This document shows positions 8,966-16,678 of a stretch of DNA of 64,000 bases, piece after piece (the first letter of the stretch is position 1; every line of letters begins with the position of its first letter). Origin of the DNA: Flavobacterium lotistagni (GTDB lineage Bacteria; Bacteroidota; Bacteroidia; Flavobacteriales; Flavobacteriaceae); NCBI RefSeq assembly GCF_011392125.1, contig NZ_JAAJBU010000008.1, positions 62,001 through 126,000 on the forward strand, read 5' to 3'. Made by a program: the position numbers and the translations under genes. The notes under the pieces were generated by a model, which was given only the letters and a program-made list of their open reading frames with translations, was not told the DNA's origin and did no database searches.

Positions 8966-10985
8966 GGTCTTGTAATAAAAGTTCGATATTGATTAGCGTT
9001 CCTACGCCCAATTGAGAATCTACTTCAAACTTACCGCTAAGCAGCTCAATCCGGTTTTTGATGTTTTTCAGCCCCAATCCTGCATACGCCGCCAAATCGT
9101 CGGTGTTGAAACCACGGCCATTATCTTCAACAGTAATGAGAAACAAACCCTTATTCTGACTGCAATCTACAATAATTTCTGTCGCTTCGGCATGTTTAAG
9201 CGCGTTGTTAATCAATTCCTGTACAATCCTAAAAATAGCCACTTGGTCATCACTTTTCATAGAATCACTGATTTGATGGGCTTGGAAAGTAATCTGACAT
9301 TTCTCTGAGTTAAGCGAAAAACACAAATCCCGCAAAGCCATTTCTAACCCCAATTTAAGTAAGGTTTCGGGCATTAAATTAAAGGCTACTTGCCGCAATT
9401 CTGTGATGGCCCTCGAGAGTGAATCCGAAATACTTTCCATGGAAGAAGTATGCTCTTGAAGTTTATCGCCGGCCTGCAGTTCCATTTTTAACGCCGAAAG
9501 CCTGCTGCCAATGCCGTCGTGCAAATCACGGGCTATTCTTTTTCGCTCGGCTTCTTCACCCATCATACTGGCTTGCATCACTTCAATCTCTTTTTGGGTT
9601 TGAAGTGCTTGGAGATTTTGCAGGTAATTGATTTCCTTTTGGGCGGCAATACGTTTTTGTGCTTTGAAATTTTTCACCAATAAAAGTGTAGCCAAGAATA
9701 AAATAAAACAAATCAAACCAAAGACGATATGATTCAAACGATCGTATTGGGCAGTGAGCAAGGCTTGTCGTTTTTGAAATTGAAGCGCCTTGATTTTGCG
9801 TTCGTTTTCTTGGTTTTTGAACTTGGCTTCCAAATTCATGATTTCGGTGGTGCCGGAATGCGTTTCTAAACTGTCGCTGAGTTCGATATAGCGCTCTGAA
9901 TAAGCTAATGCCTTCGAAAAATCATTGAGTTGTCCGTAAATCGAGGCCAGTTCTTTGGTATAATTTTTTTGATCTTCAATATTGACTTGCTTGTCATTTA
10001 AAACCTCCAGGAGTATTTCTTTAGCCGCTTCAAAATCTTGCATGGCTTTGAGCGATTCAAACTTGAGCAACTTAAAATTGAGCACCGAATAAGCATCTTG
10101 CTCTTGTTGGGCTTTTTGTATTCCTTTATCGAAAGCCATAATGGCACTGCGAAAATCCTGACTTTGATGCAGTAAACTGCCTTGGGCCGAATAATAATCG
10201 AGTTGCATGTTCGATTCCGGATGCAAGGCAAGCATCTTTTGGGCTTTACTCAGATAATAATCAGCGGCATCAAATTGCTGTTCTTGCGAAAGTATTTCAA
10301 CATAAAACAGATAAAACGCTAGCAAATCTTCAGCGTAGTTTTCATGATTCAAAGGTTTCCTCTCGAGCGTTTCAATAGCCAAATGAACATACTGATGGGC
10401 CTTAGCCATATCGTTTTTGTTGTAAAAGATGAGCCCAAGAAAACGATAAATATTGGCAACTTCAATGGCATCGTTGGCTTTTTTTGCCACTGGTAAGGCA
10501 TGATCGAGCAAGATTTTAATTGCTTCAAAATCATTGTTTTGACGCTGATAGACCAAGGCCAAATTAAACAGCACTGTTGACCGAATAGCATAAGCTTTCG
10601 GAGTCTGGAATTTTTTTAATTGCTGATTCACCAAAATATAGCTTTGCTTAAAACTTTTCAATGCGTTTGCATCAGCATCAATAGGCAAAGGATGCATGGC
10701 GTGATTGTAATAATAAGAAAGTGCTTTGAGGTAAGAATTGTCTTTGACAAACCGGTTGGCCTGTTTAAGATAAAATTGAGAAGACTTTTGTTGGTTGTTT
10801 TTATAATAAATCGAGGCCAATTGATAACCCAGAATACCTTTCAAACTATCGGATGAAGCCGATTGGTAGGCCGAAAGCAATTCATTGATCTTTTTTTGAT
10901 CATCATTCAAACTATGATAAGCTTGTGCCAAAACTGAGGGCATCGTTAAGAAAAACAATAAAATAATAATATATCGCACTACCAT
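8946..10985 (-). CDS. TPR sensor histidine kinase (HisKA_3), copy 1
   Basis: Sensor kinase of 679 residues, NarX/DesK class. Signal-like N-terminus (MVVRYIIILLFFLTMPSVLAQA), about ten tetratricopeptide-like helical repeats to residue ~390, one membrane helix (IVFGLICFILFLATLLLV), a short coiled coil, the dimerisation box EEAERKRIARDLHDGIGSRLSALK with phospho-acceptor His489, and an HATPase_c domain (ELINNALKHAEATEI, EDNGRGFN, GLGLKNIKNR). The sensing part therefore lies in the periplasm. Its ATG follows the stop of kinase copy 2 directly, and its end overlaps the response regulator gene. Confidence 0.93.
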   Translation of the reverse strand: MVVRYIIILLFFLTMPSVLAQAYHSLNDDQKKINELLSAYQSASSDSLKGILGYQLASIYYKNNQQKSSQFYLKQANRFVKDNSYLKALSYYYNHAMHPLPIDADANALKSFKQSYILVNQQLKKFQTPKAYAIRSTVLFNLALVYQRQNNDFEAIKILLDHALPVAKKANDAIEVANIYRFLGLIFYNKNDMAKAHQYVHLAIETLERKPLNHENYAEDLLAFYLFYVEILSQEQQFDAADYYLSKAQKMLALHPESNMQLDYYSAQGSLLHQSQDFRSAIMAFDKGIQKAQQEQDAYSVLNFKLLKFESLKAMQDFEAAKEILLEVLNDKQVNIEDQKNYTKELASIYGQLNDFSKALAYSERYIELSDSLETHSGTTEIMNLEAKFKNQENERKIKALQFQKRQALLTAQYDRLNHIVFGLICFILFLATLLLVKNFKAQKRIAAQKEINYLQNLQALQTQKEIEVMQASMMGEEAERKRIARDLHDGIGSRLSALKMELQAGDKLQEHTSSMESISDSLSRAITELRQVAFNLMPETLLKLGLEMALRDLCFSLNSEKCQITFQAHQISDSMKSDDQVAIFRIVQELINNALKHAEATEIIVDCSQNKGLFLITVEDNGRGFNTDDLAAYAGLGLKNIKNRIELLSGKFEVDSQLGVGTLINIELLLQDHEQYKI

Positions 10986-10986
10986 C

Positions 10987-12990
10987 CTAGCTTGTCTCAG
11001 TATTTAATGTGATGGATATATTGAAAATACTACCTTGGTCGGGATGCGAAATAATCTCTACATTTCCTTTAAGCAATTCTACCCTATTCTTAATGTTTTT
11101 AATTCCTAAACCTGAAAAGTTATCTAGAGCTTTAAGGTCAAAACCAATTCCGTCGTCTTCTACGGTAATCAGAAATAATTCTTGATTTTGACTGCAATCT
11201 ACAATAATTTCAGTACAGCGCGCGTGTTTAAGTGCATTATTAATAAGCTCTTGAACGATTCTAAAAATAGACAACTGATCGTTAGAAGCAATCTGATCAC
11301 TAATGGAATTGGCATGAAAAACAATGGCTGTTTTACTGTTGGACTGACTATGACACAAATCTTTCAAAGCCAATTCAAGCCCTAACTTGATTAAGGTTTC
11401 GGGCAATAAATTAAAGGCTATTTGACGAAGTTCTGCGATAGATAAAGATAAAGAATCTGAAAAACGCGACCAGGCCGGATTAGAATCAGGTTGCGATTTC
11501 AAACTTTGCAACTGCATTTTTAAGGCCGAAAGACGGCTGCCAATACCATCGTGTAAATCCCGCGCGATTCTCTTTCTTTCGGCTTCTTCACCCAAGATGG
11601 CAGCTTGCATGATTTCGAATGTTTTTTGATACTTCAACGCATCGATACTTTGCCTGTAATTGATTTCATTCTGTTTGGCGATGCGCTTGAGGCTTTTGGA
11701 ATTGAGTACCAAAAATAAAGTCACCAAAAATAATATCAACGAAATCAGCCCTAAAACAACATAACTCATTCTATTGTATTGGGCCAACAACAAGTTTTGT
11801 TTTTTTTCTGCTTCGAGTGCTTTGATTTGATTTTCTTTCTCGGTTTGGTTGAATTTTTTCTCTAGATTTTGCACTTGTTCTTTTTCATGTGTAGCACGCA
11901 AACTATCCGATATAGCGATATATTTTTGGTTGTATTGATAGGCTTTAAGCTCATTGCCCAATTGTTGTTCTACCCAAGCCATTTCTTTGTAGAACTTCAT
12001 TTTTTCTACCGAAAACAACACTGGGGTTTGCATCAGTTCGGTGAGCACTTTTTTAGCTTGCTGATAATCTTCCAAGGCCAAAAAAGCTTGATACTTCACA
12101 AATTGCAGTCGGTTCATCGATTGCTTGTCTCGATTCAAAATGCAGTTTTGCAGGCCTAATTCATAACTTTTTAAGGCCAAGTCATATCGCTTTGTTTTAT
12201 AAAAATACAGCCCATCAGCGTAATAATAAAGTCCGTTTAAGTTTGATTTTGGAAAAGGCTTGAGCAAAGTGTAAGCTTTCATCAAGTAGTTTTTACCATC
12301 AGCTAGCCGGTCCGAATAAATCAAGTTCTCAGCATGAATAATGTAGAGTTCTATTTTATTTTCAAGCAAAACAGGTGAGTATTTTGCCTTTTGAATTTCA
12401 GTAATGGCTCTTAGAAAATAATAATCTGCTTTTGAACGATCACCGATATTCATCAAACCTATTCCAATGAGCTTGTACAAGTCTGCCAACATTTCAGGAT
12501 TTCCGGTCTTTAAAGCAACAGGTATCGCTTCTTCGGTAAGCAAACGCATGGATTCCCTTTGGTGATCGAGTAGCAATTCGGCAACTGAAAGATTCTGTAA
12601 AATCATCACTTGAATCTTGTAGGATTGGAGATGACGGTATTTTCGGATTTTGCCCAGTGCCGCTCTGAGCGCTTTAGCAAATCGATCTGTTTGCCCTTTT
12701 TCTGCATAATTAAGAGCATTGTAATATATTGAAACATCTTTTAAAAAAGCAGAACCCGAGGCGTATCGATTGCCCAATCTGAGATAATATTGAAACTTCT
12801 CATGGTCTTTGTTTCTTCGGTGCAAATCGGCGATTTTAAAACTATAATAGGCACGTATACTATCGTTTTTGGTCGATTTAATGATTCCTGAAATACTGTC
12901 AATGAAGGTTTTGTCATTATTCAATGAGTTGAATCTTTGCGCATACGAACAAACACTGAACAATAACAGTATGGCTAGGTATTTTTGCAT
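10987..12990 (-). CDS. TPR sensor histidine kinase (HisKA_3), copy 2
   Basis: Paralogue of the following kinase with the same architecture: signal peptide MQKYLAILLLFSVCSYAQ, TPR-like periplasmic part, membrane helix (VVLGLISLILFLVTLFLV), DLHDGIGSRLSALK with His480, and HATPase_c (ELINNALKHARCTEI, EDDGIGFD, GLGIKNIKNR). Start placed at 12990 because it gives a clean signal peptide; an ATG 15 bases upstream is in frame. First gene of the kinase-kinase-regulator operon. The catalytic halves are much more alike than the TPR parts, which suggests duplication followed by divergence of the sensed signal. Confidence 0.92.
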   Translation of the reverse strand: MQKYLAILLLFSVCSYAQRFNSLNNDKTFIDSISGIIKSTKNDSIRAYYSFKIADLHRRNKDHEKFQYYLRLGNRYASGSAFLKDVSIYYNALNYAEKGQTDRFAKALRAALGKIRKYRHLQSYKIQVMILQNLSVAELLLDHQRESMRLLTEEAIPVALKTGNPEMLADLYKLIGIGLMNIGDRSKADYYFLRAITEIQKAKYSPVLLENKIELYIIHAENLIYSDRLADGKNYLMKAYTLLKPFPKSNLNGLYYYADGLYFYKTKRYDLALKSYELGLQNCILNRDKQSMNRLQFVKYQAFLALEDYQQAKKVLTELMQTPVLFSVEKMKFYKEMAWVEQQLGNELKAYQYNQKYIAISDSLRATHEKEQVQNLEKKFNQTEKENQIKALEAEKKQNLLLAQYNRMSYVVLGLISLILFLVTLFLVLNSKSLKRIAKQNEINYRQSIDALKYQKTFEIMQAAILGEEAERKRIARDLHDGIGSRLSALKMQLQSLKSQPDSNPAWSRFSDSLSLSIAELRQIAFNLLPETLIKLGLELALKDLCHSQSNSKTAIVFHANSISDQIASNDQLSIFRIVQELINNALKHARCTEIIVDCSQNQELFLITVEDDGIGFDLKALDNFSGLGIKNIKNRVELLKGNVEIISHPDQGSIFNISITLNTETS

Positions 12991-13054
12991 TGATAGTAAA
13001 ATCAACCCAAAATCTGAGTTGAGTACAGTAGTTTAATTTCCCGAAAAATCACTT

Positions 13055-13084
13055 CAAAAATAGGAATCCCTGAGTGGTTTTTAA
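13055..13084 (-). promoter_or_regulatory. Promoter of the two-kinase operon
   Basis: Minus strand: TATTTTTG (13062-13055) matches TAnnTTTG, and exactly 19 bases upstream is TTA (13084-13082), the same weak -33 as in the divergent promoter at 13141. The 7-2-7 palindrome at 13100-13115 lies 15 bases upstream of this -33 element, so the response regulator may also control its own operon. Confidence 0.5.
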
Positions 13085-13099
13085 CATTTCAAATAAAAT

Positions 13100-13170
13100 T
13101 ACCTGAAATCAGGTAGCTATTTTTACTTACTAACAGGTATTTACTGGATTGCGATATCAAGCTAGTTTTG
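13100..13170 (+). promoter_or_regulatory. 7-2-7 palindrome promoter, copy 1
   Basis: TACCTGAAATCAGGTA (13100-13115) is a 7-2-7 inverted repeat. A further half-site AGGTATTT is at 13135-13142, then exactly 20 bases, then the -7 box TAGTTTTG (13163-13170). Palindrome start to -7 box is 63 bases, identical in the copies at 16343 and 23901. The -33 position reads TTTA instead of TTTG, so this copy may depend more on the activator. The start codon at 13232 is about 55 bases past the predicted transcription start. Confidence 0.75.
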
Positions 13171-13231
13171 CCGTTGAATCGTCAAATGAGAAACTTTGAC
13201 GAAAAAACATCATCAAAAAATAAACAAAAAA

Positions 13232-14416
13232 ATGAAAAAAACAATCCAAACACTCCTTGCATTATTATTGGTTACCAATGTCTTTGCCATCGACAGAATC
13301 GTACAAGAAAACGGACCTTCGGGAACTTTCTCAACAATTTCGGCCGCTGTTGCCGCAGCATTAGATGGCGATCGAATTATCATCTATCCGAAAATCGGTG
13401 ACAACCCATACATAGAGAACATTGTGCTGAACAAAACCCTTGAACTGGCTTCAGCCGAAGATGGCGTGCGCTATAAAATCCAAGGCGATATTTCTCTTCT
13501 GGCAGCCAACAACAGAACCATTACCATCATCGGGGCACACATCACCACAGGAAGTATTACCGGAAGTGCTGCCGGTTGGAGAACCAATGTCAACGTTATG
13601 GGTTGCTTGATCGAAGGTGGCGATATCACATTGAACAATCAATATTATGCCTCGGTAGTTTCGAACATTTTGGGCAATGGCAGCATCAGCATCGCTCACG
13701 GAAAAATAATTGGCAATGAACTCGGTAATGCAAACAAGAAAATAATCATCGCCAATTCGGGCTCGATTGCCAATGACACCATCAATATCATCGCCAATAA
13801 AGCAGCGCGAATTGAATGCAGTTCTGATGTTTTCTTGAATATTTTCAACAACCTGTTGGTTCGCAATACTTTTAGCGACAACTTCTATTCAATAATTTAC
13901 AATTTTGCCTCGACTACCGCTAATAAGTTGAATATATTCAATAATACGTTTGTACTAACATCTAACAACTCAAGCAGTTATAACTATTTCTTGGTATTGA
14001 ACTCACCGGCATTAGTGAAAAATAATATTTTCCAAAAAGCCAATAATTTTACTGTCAACCCAAGATTTTCATTTGCGGCTGGTGTGAATATAACGGCCTC
14101 TTACAATTACTATTTTAATAACTCGATCAATATCAACAGCGAGAATCAACCGACCGATCTAGTGGCTGCACCGGTCAATAATACCACTGGTCAATTGATT
14201 TTACCAACAGCAGCACTCAACGGCGCCGATCCGAGTTTTGAATTTTATGATTTGGATCTTTCAGTAGGTGACGCCGGTTGCTACGGAGGTTCGTACACGC
14301 TTGATAATTATTTCCCAATCACGGGCAGCTCAAGAGTATACAATATTGAAATGCCTTTCGGAATCACGACCAACGGCGGGCCTTTGAACATTAAAGCAGA
14401 AAGTTTTGATAGATAA
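13232..14416 (+). CDS. Secreted right-handed beta-helix protein
   Basis: 394 residues, exported: MKKTIQTLLALLLVTNVFA is the signal peptide (the start at 13232 was chosen for this; an ATG at 13196 would add 12 charged residues). The body is Asn/Ile-rich with short repeated strands (DRIIIYPKI, NRTITIIGAHI, GSISIAHGKIIGNEL, NKLNIFNNTFVLTSN), typical of a pectin-lyase-like parallel beta-helix. No T9SS sorting domain is seen at the C-terminus, and no catalytic residues can be identified. First gene after promoter copy 1; the next gene follows after 45 bases. Could bind polysaccharide or act as an adhesin. Confidence 0.75.
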   Translation: MKKTIQTLLALLLVTNVFAIDRIVQENGPSGTFSTISAAVAAALDGDRIIIYPKIGDNPYIENIVLNKTLELASAEDGVRYKIQGDISLLAANNRTITIIGAHITTGSITGSAAGWRTNVNVMGCLIEGGDITLNNQYYASVVSNILGNGSISIAHGKIIGNELGNANKKIIIANSGSIANDTINIIANKAARIECSSDVFLNIFNNLLVRNTFSDNFYSIIYNFASTTANKLNIFNNTFVLTSNNSSSYNYFLVLNSPALVKNNIFQKANNFTVNPRFSFAAGVNITASYNYYFNNSININSENQPTDLVAAPVNNTTGQLILPTAALNGADPSFEFYDLDLSVGDAGCYGGSYTLDNYFPITGSSRVYNIEMPFGITTNGGPLNIKAESFDR

Positions 14417-14436
14417 AATTAAGCTTCTTCTTAATT
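14417..14436 (+). terminator. Weak hairpin after beta-helix gene
   Basis: AATTAAG-CTTCTT-CTTAATT directly after the stop codon: a 7-bp AT-rich stem with a 6-base loop and only a short T stretch. At most a partial terminator or an mRNA 3' stabiliser; the downstream gene has no obvious promoter of its own. Confidence 0.25.
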
Positions 14437-14461
14437 TATTAACTATGAAAACATTCTAAAA

Positions 14462-16249
14462 ATGAAATCAATATTATCAAAACTGCTTTTGCTCTTTGCG
14501 GTGAGTACTTTTTCACAAACCGTCATAGAAGCAGAATATTTCTGGGATATCGATCCGGGAAATGGAAATGGCATTCCGCTGCAAGCCATAGACGGTCAGT
14601 TCAATCAAGCCATCGAAGCCGTTTTTTTGAACAATGCCGCTTTGTCTACAGCAGGAAATCATGTGCTGGGCATTCGGGTCAAAGGTCAAAATGGTCTTTG
14701 GGGTGCGGTGTATAGAAAATCAATCAGAATTGCCTCCAATAATAACAGTAATGCATTGGTAAAAATTACCCAAGGCGAGTACTTCTGGGACAATGATCCT
14801 GGGCAAGGCAACGGAAACATTTTATTGGCTTTTGACGGCAACTTCAATCAAGCACTAGAAAGCGTGATGGCAAACAACGCATCGCTTCCAAATCTGGGCA
14901 ATCATACCATTGGTATCCGCGTCAAAGCCAACGACGGTATTTGGAGCCCTGTATTCAGGAAAGTACTGCGAGTTGTTAACCAAAACAATTCGAACAGCAA
15001 CGTAAAAATCACACAAGGAGAATATTTCTGGGACAATGATCCTGGGGAAGGCAACGGATATGCATTATTGGCCTTTGATGGCAATTTTAACCAAGCCTTA
15101 GAAAGTCTCTTGACCAGCAATGCCACACTACCAGCACCGGGAACACACTCGATTGGCTTGAGGGTAAAAGCTGATGATGGGCGTTGGGGTGCTACTTTTA
15201 GAAAAGTATTTAAAGTGGTCGATAACAACAATTCGAATAGCAACGTAAAAATCATACAAGGCGAATATTTCTGGGACAATGACCCGGGCCAAGGCAACGG
15301 ATTTGCATTATTGGCCTTTGACGGAAATTTCAACCAAGCCCTAGAAAATGTGTTGGCCAATGCTGCGAACTTACCTGATATTGGCAATCATGCTATCGGT
15401 ATTCGCGTGAAAGCTGATGATGGAATTTGGGGACCGGTTTTTAGAAAAACATTCCGTTTGGCTGCCAACAACAATACCAACAATAGCGTTAAAATTGTGC
15501 AGGCCGAATACTTCTGGAATACGGATCCGGGTGCCGGGAATGGAACGCCAATGTTGGCTTTTGACGGCAATTTCAACCAAGCCATTGAAGCTATTCTGGC
15601 AGCTAATGCACCATTTCCCTCTGCCGGAATCAATCTATTGAACATTCGAGTGATCGGTGACGATGGCAACTGGGGAAATGTTTATTCTAAAATAGTCGGT
15701 ATTGACATTGCCTACAATACAATGGTGCTGTTAACTTCACCTGTTAACGGAGCCAACCAGATTCCGTTGACTACCAATTTGGTTTGGCAAGGCATTACTG
15801 GTGCTGGTAGTTATGAATATCAATTGGCTACCGACGCTTCCTTTAGTAGTTTGGTTCAAAGTGGTTTGGTAGACGGCACTTCGGTTGCGACAAATGCACT
15901 ATCCTCTCAAACTACTTATTACTGGAGAGTACGCGCCAATGTAGCAGGAAATGTTAGTTTGTGGTCTGCAGTTTGGAGTTTTACAACTACTACTTCTTTA
16001 ACCAATCCTGAATTCGAAATTGGATTTGATGCATCTATTTTCCCGAATCCGGTGCAGCGAACGCTCAATGTAGCAACTAAACTGAACTTGTCTAGAATAG
16101 AAATTATAGATTTCCTAGGAAAAAAAGTAAATGTTCCACAAACAACGATCAATCAATTCGATGTATCTCGATTGGCCAGCGGTGTTTACTTCATTCGCAT
16201 TGAAAGTAATCAAGGTCAGGTTTTCACTTCGAAATTTATCAAAGAATAG
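14462..16249 (+). CDS. T9SS-secreted protein with five 81-residue repeats and FN3-like domain
   Basis: 595 residues. Signal peptide MKSILSKLLLLFAVSTFSQ, then five tandem units each starting with (A/G)EYFW(D/N)xDPGxGNG and containing FDGNFNQA(L/I)E and IRVKxxDGxWGxVFRK. A fibronectin-III-like domain (about 420-505, TYYWRVRANVAG) follows, then a type A sorting domain (IFPNPVQRTLNV, FLGKKV, LASGVYFIRIE, KFIKE) that directs T9SS export and surface attachment. The repeat is common in Bacteroidota surface proteins, but I know no assigned function. Likely cotranscribed with the beta-helix gene. Confidence 0.85.
   Translation: MKSILSKLLLLFAVSTFSQTVIEAEYFWDIDPGNGNGIPLQAIDGQFNQAIEAVFLNNAALSTAGNHVLGIRVKGQNGLWGAVYRKSIRIASNNNSNALVKITQGEYFWDNDPGQGNGNILLAFDGNFNQALESVMANNASLPNLGNHTIGIRVKANDGIWSPVFRKVLRVVNQNNSNSNVKITQGEYFWDNDPGEGNGYALLAFDGNFNQALESLLTSNATLPAPGTHSIGLRVKADDGRWGATFRKVFKVVDNNNSNSNVKIIQGEYFWDNDPGQGNGFALLAFDGNFNQALENVLANAANLPDIGNHAIGIRVKADDGIWGPVFRKTFRLAANNNTNNSVKIVQAEYFWNTDPGAGNGTPMLAFDGNFNQAIEAILAANAPFPSAGINLLNIRVIGDDGNWGNVYSKIVGIDIAYNTMVLLTSPVNGANQIPLTTNLVWQGITGAGSYEYQLATDASFSSLVQSGLVDGTSVATNALSSQTTYYWRVRANVAGNVSLWSAVWSFTTTTSLTNPEFEIGFDASIFPNPVQRTLNVATKLNLSRIEIIDFLGKKVNVPQTTINQFDVSRLASGVYFIRIESNQGQVFTSKFIKE
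14534..15748 (+). repeat. Five in-frame tandem repeats, 243-bp period
   Basis: The Glu-Tyr-Phe-Trp start of each unit falls at 14534, 14777, 15020, 15263 and 15506, an exact 243-base spacing with no indels. Units 2-4 are the most alike at DNA level; units 1 and 5 are more diverged, as expected if the centre was amplified or homogenised by recombination. Confidence 0.85.
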
Positions 16250-16290
16250 AACTGAGATCACTTTACTGCTTTCAGTTCAGCAGGTATTTC

Positions 16291-16339
16291 AAACCACTGT
16301 TACAATCATTAAGCATTGCAATAGTGGTTTGCTTTTTTT
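16291..16339 (+). terminator. Rho-independent-like terminator after the repeat protein gene
   Basis: AAACCACT (16291-16298) pairs with AGTGGTTT (16323-16330), followed by a T run (16333-16339). The loop is long (24 bases) and can pair partly internally. It ends four bases before the next 7-2-7 palindrome, separating the two transcription units. Confidence 0.65.
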
Positions 16340-16342
16340 ATT

Positions 16343-16413
16343 TACCTGCAATCAGGTAGTAAACTACACCTATTTACAGGTATTTGATATCATGCTGGGT
16401 AAAAGTAATTTTG
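16343..16413 (+). promoter_or_regulatory. 7-2-7 palindrome promoter, copy 2
   Basis: TACCTGCAATCAGGTA (16343-16358), half-site AGGTATTT (16378-16385) merging into the -33 box TTTG, 19-base spacer, -7 box TAATTTTG (16406-16413). All spacings are identical to the copies at 13100 and 23901. Here the core promoter is a full TTTG-N19-TAnnTTTG. The start codon at 16679 is about 260 bases downstream, so the mRNA has a long leader. Confidence 0.8.
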
Positions 16414-16419
16414 TAAAAA

Positions 16420-16678
16420 AAGTTGGTTTCGTTTCTAACTAGGATTCAATTCTTTAGGTATTTAGGGTATGGAAGATTGGCTATTATTGGGATTAATAGA
16501 CAGCTTTGAAAAAGGGTAATATTTCGTATATATTTTGGTTAATTATGCGCTCCTTCCATATCCCTATTTACTTAAGAAAATAAATATTTACAGTCCGGTT
16601 TTAAGTGTTAAGGATTGAAATATATTTTACTACAGCACTAAATTCAAATGTCTTTCTCACCATCAACTATAGAAAATA
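16420..16678 (+). other. Long 5' leader with a hairpin
   Basis: No gene is visible between promoter copy 2 and the next start codon. AGGGTATGGAAG (16464-16475) pairs with CTTCCATATCCCT (16553-16565) with one bulged base, enclosing about 77 bases. An extra AGGTATTT is at 16457-16464. The leader is four to five times longer than those after copies 1 and 3. It could be a regulatory leader or simply a spacer; no known riboswitch motif was recognised. Confidence 0.35.

Noticed and set aside
13100..13115. Reading the 7-2-7 palindromes as transcription terminators
   Set aside because: Stem of only 7 bp with a 2-base loop cannot fold as a hairpin of that kind, no T run follows, and a -7 box lies at constant distance.
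14902..15387. 161-codon open frame on the minus strand inside the repeat protein gene
   Set aside because: It is the antisense of three repeat units and inherits their periodicity; the plus-strand protein has a signal peptide, domains and sorting tail.
14534..15748. CRISPR-like array
   Set aside because: 243-base period, coding in one frame, no short repeat-spacer structure.
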